From assembly GCF_009674565.1 (NCBI RefSeq), contig NZ_WKJL01000004.1, positions 1-64,000 on the forward strand: a stretch of 64,000 nt of DNA, given 5' to 3'. Shown here one piece after another: positions 17,437 through 25,788 of this stretch. Below the pieces are notes generated by a model, which saw nothing but the letters and a program-made list of their open reading frames with translations, made no database searches and was not told the origin of the DNA. Source of the stretch: Duganella aquatilis (GTDB lineage: Bacteria; Pseudomonadota; Gammaproteobacteria; Burkholderiales; Burkholderiaceae_D). Each line of letters begins with the position of its first letter. Position 1 is the first letter of the stretch. The position numbers and the translations under genes are program-made.

Positions 17437-18978
17437 TTATTGATTTTTACCGTAAGGCGCTGCGGCGGAAACCGCCGTGGCAGCCGGGACGCCGTTCGCG
17501 CGATTCCACCAGCCGCCGCCCAATGCCTGGAACAATGCCGCCGTATCCGCATAACGCGCCGCCTGCGCCTGCACCAGGCTGACGTGCGTCTGCTGATAGC
17601 TGCGCTGCGCGTCCAGCAGCACCAGGTAGCTGATGCCGCCAAGCTTGTACTGCTGCTCCGACAGGTCCAGCGTTTCCTTGGCCAGCGCCTCGGCTTCCGC
17701 CTGCGATTTCAGCGCGGCGGCATCGGCGTCCAGCGCGCGCAGCGTGTCGGCCACGTTCTGGAACGCATTCAGCACGGTGGCGCGGTATTGCGCGGCAGCC
17801 GCGTCGTAGGCCGCTTCGGCCGCGCGGCGCTGGGCGCGCAAGGCGCCGCCGTTGAAGATAGGCTGGGTCAGGCCGGCCGCCAGGTTCCAGGCGGTGGTCT
17901 GGGCGTCGAACAGCTTGCCGAAGGTGTCGGCCGACGAGCCATAGGCGCCGCTCAGCGTGATCTGCGGATACTGCGCCGCCGTCGCCACGCCGATGTTGGC
18001 GCTGGCCTGGTGCAGCGCTTCTTCGCTGGCGCGGATGTCGGGCCGCTGGCGCACCAGCGCCGACGGCAGCGACACCGGCAGCTGCTCCGGCAAGGTCAGC
18101 GTCTCCAGCGAGAACTCCGGCATGCCCGCCTCGCCCGGCAGCTTGCCGGCCAGGACCGACAACTGGTGCCGCGCCGAGGCCAGCGCTTTTTCCAGCGGCG
18201 CGATGGTGGCGTTGATCTGCGCCACCTGGTTGCGCTGGCTGAGCACCGTGGTGCGCGGTATGGCGCCGTACTCGAACTGCTTCTCGATGACGTTCTGCTG
18301 CTGGGTCAGCGCCGCCAGCACTTCGCGCGTGGCCTGCAACTGCGCCCGCAGCGAGGCTTCCTGGATCGCCGTGGTGACCACGTTGGCGCTCAGCGTCAGG
18401 TAAGTCGCCTCGACCTGGAAGCGCTGGTAATCGATGGCGGCCTGCGCGCCTTCCAGCGTGCGCCGCGTGGCCCCGAAGACGTCCGGCGTGTAGGCGACGG
18501 CGACCGAGGCGTTGTACACGTTGTAGACGCCGGCGGCCGCACCGGCGGTGGCGACGCTGGTCTTCTGCCGCGACACGCCCAGCTGCCCGTTCACCGACGG
18601 GTAGAGCAGATTGCCGGCCTGAGCGTTGTAGTTCTCCTGCGCCTGGCGCAGCACCGCTTCGGCCGCCGCCATGTTGGGATTCTGCTCCAGCGCGCTGCGG
18701 ATCAGCTGATCCAGCGCGGGCGAGCGGAACAGCGACCACCACTGCGCCGGGATCTCCTGCCCGAACCCGAACTGCTGCGCCGCGCCGCCAAGGCCGGGCG
18801 CCGAGGCGGTCTGGCTGGGCAGCGGCGTGGGCGTGTAGCTGGCGCCGGCATTGGCCGGGGCGTCTGGTTGCTTGAAGTTCGGCCCGAGCGCACAGCCGCC
18901 CAGACCAGCGGCGATCAACGCCGCAACGCCGGCCCGCAAGGCCAGCGTATTGAACTGCCTGAAGATTCTTCTTTTCAC
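17437..18978 (-). CDS. Outer-membrane efflux lipoprotein (OprM/NodT type)
   Basis: A 513-residue protein from the GTG at 18978, which follows GGGAG at good spacing; the frame reaches 18993 at another GTG with no ribosome site. The N-terminus has a lipoprotein signal with lipobox L-G-G-C (AAGLGGCALGPNF), so the protein should be acylated and placed in the outer membrane. Two outer-membrane-efflux-protein repeats follow, rich in long Ala/Gln coiled helices (for example LRQAQENYNAQAG and LTLSANVVTTAIQEASL). It is the first gene of the pump operon, which is less usual than its being last. Confidence 0.93.
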   Translation of the reverse strand: MKRRIFRQFNTLALRAGVAALIAAGLGGCALGPNFKQPDAPANAGASYTPTPLPSQTASAPGLGGAAQQFGFGQEIPAQWWSLFRSPALDQLIRSALEQNPNMAAAEAVLRQAQENYNAQAGNLLYPSVNGQLGVSRQKTSVATAGAAAGVYNVYNASVAVAYTPDVFGATRRTLEGAQAAIDYQRFQVEATYLTLSANVVTTAIQEASLRAQLQATREVLAALTQQQNVIEKQFEYGAIPRTTVLSQRNQVAQINATIAPLEKALASARHQLSVLAGKLPGEAGMPEFSLETLTLPEQLPVSLPSALVRQRPDIRASEEALHQASANIGVATAAQYPQITLSGAYGSSADTFGKLFDAQTTAWNLAAGLTQPIFNGGALRAQRRAAEAAYDAAAAQYRATVLNAFQNVADTLRALDADAAALKSQAEAEALAKETLDLSEQQYKLGGISYLVLLDAQRSYQQTHVSLVQAQAARYADTAALFQALGGGWWNRANGVPAATAVSAAAPYGKNQ

Positions 18979-19109
18979 TACAATCTCCCGCACTTGTTAC
19001 AGATATTTAAAGATTGCTGCTCACCAAAGGTTAAATGAAAATACATTAAATCTCATGTTCGCATTTTTTACCGCTCAGGTGTGATTAAATTGCCGTGCGG
19101 AGAATGAAA

Positions 19110-19143
19110 AAACGGGCTTTGCCATCGCTGGCAAAGCCCGTTT
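19110..19143 (-). terminator. Rho-independent terminator
   Basis: A perfect 14-bp stem (AAACGGGCTTTGCC and its complement) with a 6-nt loop. Read on the minus strand it is followed by a run of six T. It lies 22 bp after the stop of the EF-hand protein gene and separates it from the efflux operon. Confidence 0.9.
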
Positions 19144-19165
19144 CTGATTCGGGAAATAAAAATGA

Positions 19166-19828
19166 TCAGGCTGCTACAGCAGAGCCGGCGGCGCCGTAGG
19201 CGCTGTTCACTTCCGTCAGCGAGAACGCGGTCGGACCGTTGGTCTGCGCATCGACGGCATCGTCATGCGCCAGGCTGCGGTAGGTCAGCGGCGCTTCGTA
19301 GCGGATGCGTTCCTCTTCGCTGATCTTGCCGTCATGGTTGGTGTCGGCAGCCATTTCGGCCGCAGGTGGCGGCACGCCCAGCACGCCGTCTTCACCCACG
19401 CCTGGCAGCGGCTCAGGAGTCAGCAGCGGATCCTGCTGCGCTTTCTGTGCGCCGCTCACGCCGACGTCGCCGGTCGCATTGGCGTCAGCGCCAAAGCGGG
19501 CCTGGAAGATCTGCGTTTCCGGACGCGAGACCAGTTTTTTCAGGCCTTCGTCGAACTGTTCCAGCGCGCCTTTCAGCGTATCGTCTTCCGACACCGCCTT
19601 GACCAGCGCATTGGCCTGATCGCCGTTACTGGTGGTGTTGGTCGTATCAGTCTGCAGGGAACTGGTGGCATTGAAGCCAGGCAACGACAAATACGCGGCA
19701 ACCGATGCACTCAGGTCCGCGTTCGTGCCACTGTCCGTGGCGCTCTGAACTTTTACAGGTGCAAGCGCCTTGTCAGCAACCAGAGCTGCGGAAAGGGAAG
19801 CACCACCAATGTTGTTCACCGTAATCAT
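19166..19828 (-). CDS. EF-hand domain hypothetical protein
   Basis: A 220-residue acidic, Ala/Thr/Ser-rich protein. The only recognisable feature is a canonical EF-hand loop, DTNHDGKISEEE (about residue 162-173), with D, N, D, K, S and E at the calcium-coordinating positions, suggesting Ca2+ binding. No Sec or Tat signal is visible. The ATG at 19828 is preceded by AGGAG at 6-nt spacing; a TTG five codons earlier is an inferior choice. It is a single-gene unit with its own terminator and an AT-rich upstream region. Function unknown; low-complexity Ca-binding proteins of this type may be secreted, but no type I secretion signal or transporter is next to it. Confidence 0.75.
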   Translation of the reverse strand: MITVNNIGGASLSAALVADKALAPVKVQSATDSGTNADLSASVAAYLSLPGFNATSSLQTDTTNTTSNGDQANALVKAVSEDDTLKGALEQFDEGLKKLVSRPETQIFQARFGADANATGDVGVSGAQKAQQDPLLTPEPLPGVGEDGVLGVPPPAAEMAADTNHDGKISEEERIRYEAPLTYRSLAHDDAVDAQTNGPTAFSLTEVNSAYGAAGSAVAA

Positions 19829-20145
19829 AATTGACTCCTGCAAGAAGATTCCTCACGACTACATTCTAGCAGCGTTTTGGCAACAGTTACCATTTCGTGC
19901 CCGCATCTACTGCAAAAAAGTGCTCTTTTACTTCAAAACAGTTGCCTTATGGCACTTCGTCAATTAAAAAAATCAATGACCCGGAAAGTTTGATAGTTTT
20001 GCATGCATTTTCATGTCAAACACACAATAAACCGGTATGTCGGCGCTTTGTAACAGGACCGCTACAATTTATATCTCCATAGATGGTAGCGCACCTCACG
20101 TGGTTTTAATACCATGGCGCGACAACTTACAACAATGGAGTCGTC
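19829..20145. other. AT-rich intergenic region between divergent genes
   Basis: This 317-bp gap is much richer in A/T than its surroundings. It must hold the promoters of the minus-strand EF-hand gene and the plus-strand DUF3311/symporter pair. Weak 6-bp arms ATGGTA and TACCAT face each other around 20089-20116, shortly upstream of the DUF3311 start. Two short open frames here (to 19967 and 20082) have no ribosome site or coding bias, and I do not regard them as genes. No RNA gene is recognised. Confidence 0.6.
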
Positions 20146-20325
20146 GTGCGCTACCTGCTTGCCCTGCCCTTCATCGGCCTTCTGTGGCTGCCCTTCTATA
20201 ACCAGGAACTCCCCTCGCTGTTCGGCTTCCCCTTCTTCTACTGGTACCAGTTCGCCTGGGTGCCGCTGACGGCGCTGATTATCTGGATCGTCTACCAGAG
20301 CGACAAGAAGAAGGGAGTTGAATAA
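20146..20325 (+). CDS. DUF3311 small membrane protein, symporter partner
   Basis: A 59-residue protein starting at GTG behind TGGAG. It has two membrane helices (about 3-16 and 30-50: YWYQFAWVPLTALIIWIVY) and a basic tail SDKKKGVE. This is the DUF3311 pattern: a tiny membrane protein encoded directly upstream of a sodium:solute symporter. The last base of its TAA is the first base of the symporter ATG, so translation is coupled. By analogy it is a small subunit or assembly partner of the symporter. Confidence 0.85.
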   Translation: MRYLLALPFIGLLWLPFYNQELPSLFGFPFFYWYQFAWVPLTALIIWIVYQSDKKKGVE

Positions 20326-21800
20326 TGCCGGACCAAATCAACTGGACGGCGCTTGGCGTCTTCATTTTCTTCTTCGTGCTGGTGACGGTGCTCGGCTTCG
20401 GCGCATCGCGCTGGATGAGCAGCAAGCAGGATGGCAACCACCTGGAGGAATGGGGCCTGGGCGGCCGTAACTTCGGCGCCTGGATCACCTGGTTCCTGGT
20501 CGGCGGCGACTTCTACACCGCCTACACCGTCATCGCCGTGCCGGCGCTGGTCTACGCGGTGGGCGCCTACGGCTTCTTCGCGCTGCCGTACACCATTCTG
20601 GTCTACCCGATTGTCTACACCATCATGCCCAAGCTGTGGCATGCGGCGCAAAAGGCCGGCCACGTGACCGCCGCCGACGTGGTGTTCGGCCGCTATCGTT
20701 CGCGCCCGCTGGAATTCGCCATCGCGCTGACCGGCGTGGTCGCCACCATGCCTTACATCGCGCTGCAACTGGTGGGCATGGAAGTGGTGATCAAGGCGCT
20801 GGGCCTCACCGGCGAACTGCCGCTGGCCGCCGCCTTCGTGATCCTGGCGCTGTACACCTACGCCGCCGGCCTGCGCGCGCCGGCGCTGATCGCCTTCGTC
20901 AAGGACCTGATGATCTACATCGTGGTGCTGGTCGCCGTGGTGCTGGTGCCGATGAAGCTGGGCGGCTACGGCGCGGTGTTCTCCGCCGCCGGCGACGCCT
21001 TCGCGGCCAAGGGCGGCGCCACCGGCCTGACGCTGAAGTCGGCGCAGATCCTGCCGTTCGCCACGCTGGCGCTGGGTTCGGCGATGGCGGCCTTCATGTA
21101 TCCGCACACGCTGACCGGCATCTTCGCCGCCAACAGCGCCGACACCATCCGCAAGAACGCCGTGTTCCTGCCGGCCTACACCATCCTGCTTGGCCTGATC
21201 GCGCTGCTGGGCTTCATGGCGTATGCGGCGCACATCACCGTCGCCAGCAACAACGACGTGGTGCCGGCGCTGTTCAACGCCCTGTTCCCGAGCTGGTTCA
21301 GCGGCTTCGCCTTCGCCGCCATCGCCATCGGCGCGCTGGTGCCGGCGGCCGTGATGTCGATCGGCGCGGCCAATCTGTTCACCCGCAATTTCTGGAAGCC
21401 GTATGTGAATCCGTCGGTCACGCCGGCCGGCGAAGCCAAGGTGGCCAAGCTGGTGTCGCTGGTGGTCAAGGTGGGCGCGCTGGTGTTCATCCTGTTCCTG
21501 CCGACCAAATTCGCGCTGGATCTGCAGCTGCTGGGCGGCGTGTGGATTCTGCAGACCTTCCCGTCGGTGGTGTTCGGCCTGTTCTTCGGCTGGTTCGGCG
21601 CCCGCGCGCTGCTCAGCGGCTGGGCGGTCGGCATCGTCGCCGGCAGCCTGCTGGCGTTCAGCGACGGCATCAAGCCGGTGCACACCTACGTCATCGGCGG
21701 CGACAGCTACACCGCCTACACCGGCCTGGTGGCGCTGCTGCTGAACATCGTCATCGCCGTCATCGTGCAGGTGGTGGCAGGAGAAAAGCGCAAGGCCTGA
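20325..21800 (+). CDS. Sodium:solute symporter (SSS family, MctP-like)
   Basis: A 491-residue protein with about 13 membrane helices. The N-terminal region (FGASRW, EEWGLGGRNFGAWITWFLVGGDFYTAYT) is typical of the SSS family branch paired with DUF3311, many of which are described as monocarboxylate permeases (MctP). It should import an organic acid with Na+ or H+ across the inner membrane. The AAGGGAG ribosome site lies inside the preceding gene. The exact substrate (lactate, pyruvate, acetate or amino acid) cannot be fixed. Confidence 0.9.
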   Translation: MPDQINWTALGVFIFFFVLVTVLGFGASRWMSSKQDGNHLEEWGLGGRNFGAWITWFLVGGDFYTAYTVIAVPALVYAVGAYGFFALPYTILVYPIVYTIMPKLWHAAQKAGHVTAADVVFGRYRSRPLEFAIALTGVVATMPYIALQLVGMEVVIKALGLTGELPLAAAFVILALYTYAAGLRAPALIAFVKDLMIYIVVLVAVVLVPMKLGGYGAVFSAAGDAFAAKGGATGLTLKSAQILPFATLALGSAMAAFMYPHTLTGIFAANSADTIRKNAVFLPAYTILLGLIALLGFMAYAAHITVASNNDVVPALFNALFPSWFSGFAFAAIAIGALVPAAVMSIGAANLFTRNFWKPYVNPSVTPAGEAKVAKLVSLVVKVGALVFILFLPTKFALDLQLLGGVWILQTFPSVVFGLFFGWFGARALLSGWAVGIVAGSLLAFSDGIKPVHTYVIGGDSYTAYTGLVALLLNIVIAVIVQVVAGEKRKA

Positions 21801-21802
21801 TC

Positions 21803-21820
21803 TTGTCATAAAACTGTCAC
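21803..21820 (+). promoter_or_regulatory. Pho box (PhoB operator) of the phosphatase gene
   Basis: TTGTCATAAAACTGTCAC agrees with the consensus CTGTCATAWAWCTGTMAY at 17 of 18 positions: two 7-bp direct repeats with a 4-bp AT spacer. A -10-like TAGTAT begins 10 bp downstream (21831-21836), the spacing used when PhoB replaces a -35 element. The site precedes a PafA-type alkaline phosphatase, so induction by phosphate starvation is strongly suggested. Confidence 0.8.
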
Positions 21821-21824
21821 AGGA

Positions 21825-21859
21825 ATAGGATAGTATCCGGCTCGCCCAAGCTATCCTAT
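21825..21859. repeat. 9-bp inverted repeat overlapping the phosphatase promoter
   Basis: ATAGGATAG (21825-21833) and CTATCCTAT (21851-21859) are perfect inverted copies separated by 17 bp. The left arm overlaps the -10 hexamer behind the Pho box and also forms a small palindrome GGATA-G-TATCC. The right arm lies near or just after the expected transcription start. It could be an operator for a second regulator or a 5' UTR hairpin. Confidence 0.55.
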
Positions 21860-21877
21860 CCAATCTGACGACACCCT

Positions 21878-23548
21878 ATGACCAAGAATCTGTCCCTGCG
21901 TGCGATCACCATCGCAGCATCCTGCCTCGCCCTGTCCATCGCGCACGCCGCGCCTGCGGCGCCAACCACCGCCTCTACCCTGCCCAAGCTGGTCGTAGTG
22001 CTGGTGGTGGACGGTCTGCCGAACGAACAGGTGCAGCGCTACCGCGACCAGTTCGGCCAGGGCGGTTTGCGCCGCATGCTAGATCAGGGCGCATCGTTCA
22101 GCAACGCGCACCAGGCGCACGGAGTGACCGTCACCGCCATCGGCCACAGCGCGGTGCTGACCGGCGCCTATCCTTATGTGCACGGCATCATCGGCAACAA
22201 CTGGATCGATCCGGTCACCAAGAAATCGGTCTACTGCACCGAAGACACCAACTACACCTACATCGGCGAAGAGACCAAGCCTAGCGACGGCACCGCGCCG
22301 ACCAAGCTGAAAGTCGACACGCTGGGCGATGAACTGCGCTACGCCACCGGCAGCCGCAGCAAGGTGATCACCGTGTCCGGCAAGGACCGCGGCGCGATCC
22401 TGCTGGCGGGTAAAACCGGCACCGCCTATATGTACATGGAAAAGACCGGCAACTTCGCCAGCAGCACCTACTACATGAAGCAGCACCCGGAGTGGGCGCA
22501 GAAGTATCTAGCCACCAAGCCGCAGGACCGCTACTACGGCAAGACCTGGGCGCCGCTGCTGCCGGAAGCCGCCTACGCTGGCGACGCGCCGGAAGAACTG
22601 AACACGCCGAAGCCAGGCTCGCACAACCGCCTGCCGTACACCTACTACAGCGAAAGCGGCGAGATTGACGCCGGCTACTACGCCAGCCTGCGCGTCGGCC
22701 CGTTCCTGGACCAGCTGACGCTGGACTTCGCGCGCGCCGCCGTGGAAGGCGAAAACCTCGGCCGCAATCCGGCCGGCGTGCCGGACCTGCTGGGCGTCAG
22801 CCTGTCCGCGCACGACTATGTCAACCACGCCTTCGGCCCGGAAAGCAAGCTGTCGCACGACCACCTGCAACGCCTGGACCGCATGGTGGCGGACTTCTTC
22901 AACTACCTCGACAAGCGCATCGGCATGGACAATGTGCTGGTGGTGCTGACCGCCGATCACGGCTTCCCGAACACGCCGGAATTCGCGCAGACCCAGCACC
23001 TGGACGCGCAGCGCCTCGACGGCGACAAGCTGATGGCCGCGCTGGACAAGCATCTGGCTGAAAAATTCGGCGTCGCCAAACTGGTACAAGCCTGGTCGCT
23101 GCCGAACATCCACCTGGACTACGCGCTGGCCGACCAGAACAAGCTGAAACACGAAGACGTGGAAAACGCCGCCGCGCACTATCTGCTGGCGCAGAACGGC
23201 ATCGTCGACGCCTACACCCGCACCCAGTTCGAAAGCGGCGCGGTGCAGGGCACGCACATCAACACCCTGATGCGCCGCGCCTGGAACCGCGAATCGTCGG
23301 GCGACCTGATGGTGATCACCAAGCCGTTCTGGTATTTCGGCACCGGCACCAGCGGCACCTCGCACGGCTCGCCGTACGCCTACGACACCAACGTGCCGCT
23401 GATGATCATGGGTAAACGCTGGATCAAGCCGGGCGCCTACGGCCAGTATGCGGAAGTGGTCGACATCGCGCCGACGCTGGCCAATCTGCTGCACGTGCGT
23501 CCGCCGGCAGGCGCGGAAGGCCGCGTGCTGACCGAAACGCTGCGCTGA
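21878..23548 (+). CDS. Secreted alkaline phosphatase, PafA type
   Basis: A 556-residue protein with a Sec signal (cleaved near AHA, residue 24). The full PafA-type active site is recognisable. D45, D313, H317, D360, H361 and H496 are the expected zinc ligands, T86 (TAIGH) the nucleophile, and N107 (GNNW) with K169/R171 (GKDR) the phosphate-binding residues. Spacings from T86 to N107 (+21), K169 (+83) and R171 (+85) equal those I recall for Elizabethkingia PafA (T79, N100, K162, R164). This favours a phosphate monoesterase over a nucleotide pyrophosphatase. A Pho box lies 57 bp upstream. It would release phosphate from organic esters in the periplasm or outside. Confidence 0.9.
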   Translation: MTKNLSLRAITIAASCLALSIAHAAPAAPTTASTLPKLVVVLVVDGLPNEQVQRYRDQFGQGGLRRMLDQGASFSNAHQAHGVTVTAIGHSAVLTGAYPYVHGIIGNNWIDPVTKKSVYCTEDTNYTYIGEETKPSDGTAPTKLKVDTLGDELRYATGSRSKVITVSGKDRGAILLAGKTGTAYMYMEKTGNFASSTYYMKQHPEWAQKYLATKPQDRYYGKTWAPLLPEAAYAGDAPEELNTPKPGSHNRLPYTYYSESGEIDAGYYASLRVGPFLDQLTLDFARAAVEGENLGRNPAGVPDLLGVSLSAHDYVNHAFGPESKLSHDHLQRLDRMVADFFNYLDKRIGMDNVLVVLTADHGFPNTPEFAQTQHLDAQRLDGDKLMAALDKHLAEKFGVAKLVQAWSLPNIHLDYALADQNKLKHEDVENAAAHYLLAQNGIVDAYTRTQFESGAVQGTHINTLMRRAWNRESSGDLMVITKPFWYFGTGTSGTSHGSPYAYDTNVPLMIMGKRWIKPGAYGQYAEVVDIAPTLANLLHVRPPAGAEGRVLTETLR

Positions 23549-23622
23549 TTTTTCGCCGGGCTTCTGCAAAAAATCCTGAACTCCACTATAGTTGACCTCT
23601 TTTGGTTAACTGAAAGTACACA

Positions 23623-24798
23623 GTGACGGATACAAACAAGAAGCCCACCTGGGCCCTGCTGGCACTGGCCGTGGGCGCCTTCGGCATCGGCACCACCGAG
23701 TTTTCGCCCATGGGACTGCTGCCAGTGATCGCCGAAGGCGTCCACGTCTCCATCCCCAGCGCCGGCCTGCTGATCAGCGCCTACGCGCTGGGCGTGATGA
23801 TCGGCGCCCCCATCATGACACTGCTGCTGTCACGCCTGCGCGCCAAGCAGGCCCTGATGGTGCTGCTCTCCATTTTCATCATCGGCAACCTGCTGTCGGC
23901 CATGGCGCCCGGCTACTGGACACTGCTCGCCTCGCGCCTGGTCACCAGCCTGAATCACGGCGCCTTCTTCGGCATCGGTTCCGTGGTCGCGGCCAACCTG
24001 GTCGCGCCGGACAAGCGCGCCAGCGCGGTGGCCACCATGTTCATGGGACTGACGATCGCCAATATCGGCGGCGTGCCGGCGGCGACCTGGGTCGGCCAGC
24101 AGATCGGCTGGCGCATGGCGTTTGCCGGCACGGCGGGCCTGGGCCTGCTGGCGATGGCGGCGCTGGTGGTCGCGCTGCCGCGCGGCGAAATGGGCGCGAT
24201 GCCGGACATCCGCAAGGAACTGCGCGTGCTGACCCGCCCTGTCGTGCTGATGGCCATGGCCACCACGGTCATGGGTTCGGCCGCGATGTTCACGCTGTAC
24301 ACCTATATCGCGCCGGTGCTGGCCACCCTGACCGGCGCTTCGTCGACCTTCGTTACCCTGGCGCTGGTGCTGATCGGCGTCGGCTTCACCATCGGTAACG
24401 GCATCGGCGGCAAGCTGGCCGATTGGTCGCTGGATGGCGCCACCAAGATCTTCCTGGCCTCGCTGGCCGTGATCATGCTGGTGCTGCCGCTGCTGTTCGG
24501 CAGCCATGCGGGAGCGCTGGTGGGCGTGGTGTTGTGGGGTGCGGCGGCGTTCGCGCTGGTGCCGCCGGTACAGATCCGCGTGATGCACGCGGCAGCCGAG
24601 GCGCCTGGCCTGGCGTCGTCGGTCAACGTCGGCGCATTCAACCTGGGGAATGCACTGGGCGCCGCGGTGGGCAGCTTTGTCATTTCCGCGGGCCTGGGCT
24701 ATGCCGCAGTGCCGGTAGCCGGCGCCGTGCTGGCGGCGGCCGGTTTGCTGCTGGTGTTCGCCGGCCGCGCGGTTGGCGCGCAGCCGGCTGCCGCCTGA
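23623..24798 (+). CDS. MFS transporter, DHA1 family (YdhP/AraJ-like)
   Basis: A 391-residue protein with 12 membrane helices. It begins GTG, and the first helix contains FGIGTTEFSPMGLLPVIAEG, the characteristic start of the AraJ/YdhP/CmlA drug or sugar exporter branch; the loop 2-3 motif is SRLRAKQALM. It is expected to be a proton-driven exporter in the inner membrane. It lies 74 bp after the phosphatase gene on the same strand with no visible terminator, but with its own upstream AT-rich stretch. The substrate is unknown. Confidence 0.9.
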   Translation: MTDTNKKPTWALLALAVGAFGIGTTEFSPMGLLPVIAEGVHVSIPSAGLLISAYALGVMIGAPIMTLLLSRLRAKQALMVLLSIFIIGNLLSAMAPGYWTLLASRLVTSLNHGAFFGIGSVVAANLVAPDKRASAVATMFMGLTIANIGGVPAATWVGQQIGWRMAFAGTAGLGLLAMAALVVALPRGEMGAMPDIRKELRVLTRPVVLMAMATTVMGSAAMFTLYTYIAPVLATLTGASSTFVTLALVLIGVGFTIGNGIGGKLADWSLDGATKIFLASLAVIMLVLPLLFGSHAGALVGVVLWGAAAFALVPPVQIRVMHAAAEAPGLASSVNVGAFNLGNALGAAVGSFVISAGLGYAAVPVAGAVLAAAGLLLVFAGRAVGAQPAAA

Positions 24799-24804
24799 CC
24801 TGGT

Positions 24805-25173
24805 TTAACCCAGATTGCTCAGATACTGGTTCAGGTGTTCGAAGTTCAGCGGCTTCGAAAAATGCTGGGTAAAGCCGGCGGCGACAGCCTTCTTGGCCGA
24901 GTCGCTGTCGGCGGAACCGGTCAGCGCGATGATCGGCAGCGTCTCCGCGCCAGGCATGCGGCGGATGGCGCGCACGGCGCCAAAGCCGTCCATCCAGGGC
25001 ATGCCCAGGTCCATGATGATCGCCTTCGGCATCGCATCGCGCACCCAGTCGCAGGCTTCATAGCCGTTGTGGGCGGACGCGGTCTCGTAGCCCTGGCATT
25101 GCAGTAGCGCCGACAGCGACTCCACCACATCCACATTATCATCCACCACCAAAACCTGTTTTGCGCTAGCCAT
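24805..25173 (-). CDS. Stand-alone receiver-domain response regulator
   Basis: A 122-residue CheY-like protein with no output domain. The acidic pair is in VVDDN (10-12), the phosphoacceptor Asp in IIMDLGMPWMDG (about 55), Thr in ALTGS (about 85) and Lys in SKPLN (about 107), so all receiver residues are intact. Such proteins relay phosphate or act by protein-protein contact. No kinase is adjacent. It ends 6 bp from the stop of the convergent MFS gene. Confidence 0.9.
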   Translation of the reverse strand: MASAKQVLVVDDNVDVVESLSALLQCQGYETASAHNGYEACDWVRDAMPKAIIMDLGMPWMDGFGAVRAIRRMPGAETLPIIALTGSADSDSAKKAVAAGFTQHFSKPLNFEHLNQYLSNLG

Positions 25174-25238
25174 TTTTGCCTCGCCTTTTATTTAATCGGT
25201 AAGGCATCGTAGCAAGCGGATCGCAAAACGAACGTTCG

Positions 25239-25665
25239 CTAGCGCACCCTGCCCGCCAAGACACTCATCAGTGCATCCGTACCGGCGCCCAGCGCGCTCG
25301 CCACGGCTTCCGGCTGCATCGCGGGGCGGCCGGCGATCCAGGCGTCGATCAGGGCCAGCTGCATCTCGGCGATCTGGCGGGCGATGACGTCGGCGGGAAT
25401 CAGCGGCGCGGCCAGTGGCGTGGCGCGCAGCCGGTCGGCAATCAGCTGTGCCAGCGCGGACGCCAGCACGGGCCTGGATGCTTGCGCGCAGCAGATCGTC
25501 CATGGTCCGGTAGTGCTCATAGAAGGTGGAACGGCCGACGTTCGCCGTCTCCGCCACCGCTCCCACCGTCAGCTCGTCGTAGCCCTGTCCCCGCAACAGG
25601 GAACGGAACGCGTTATGCAGCGCGGCGCGGGTTTTGGTCTGCCGCCTGTCAGGTGCCGCCGTCAT
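25239..25665 (-). pseudogene. TetR-family regulator gene, frameshifted and shortened
   Basis: The first ~60 codons from 25665 give a normal TetR helix-turn-helix (TKTRAALHNAFRSLLRGQG, LTVGAVAETANVGRSTFYEHY, then DDLLRASIQ). After that the frame turns into Arg/Gly-rich shadow sequence. A typical TetR C-terminus (VLASALAQLIADRLRA, ARQIAEMQLALIDAWIAG) continues in another frame to the stop at 25239. Removing one base from the GGG at 25470-25472 joins the halves, giving only ~141 residues, about 40-50 short of the family. A single out-of-frame internal deletion would explain both problems. The gene starts 123 bp from a divergent membrane protein gene, its presumed target. Confidence 0.75.
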
Positions 25666-25696
25666 ACCTTCCCCTCATGGACAATGGCGCCCGTTT

Positions 25697-25710
25697 GTCC
25701 GCTAACGGAC
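25697..25710. promoter_or_regulatory. Candidate TetR operator
   Basis: GTCCG-CTAA-CGGAC, a perfect 5-bp dyad with a 4-bp spacer, lies in the gap between the divergent tetR remnant and the membrane protein gene, 31 bp from the tetR start. TetR regulators commonly bind such short palindromes in divergent promoters. If the tetR gene is inactive, this site is orphaned and the membrane protein would be derepressed. Confidence 0.4.
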
Positions 25711-25788
25711 GTCAGACGCCAACATGCCGCCAACTGCGGCGCTGCCACTGATATTAATGTCACTTCCAACAACATGTAAAGGAAGAGC

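Noticed and set aside
19770..20082. Two short plus-strand frames in the AT-rich gap
   Set aside because: No ribosome site, no coding bias, overlap with the EF-hand gene start and promoter region.
25229..25238. Perfect 10-bp palindrome CGAACGTTCG next to the tetR stop
   Set aside because: Short and at the 3' end of a gene; resembles Gram-positive LexA sites but lies in no promoter and is likely by chance.
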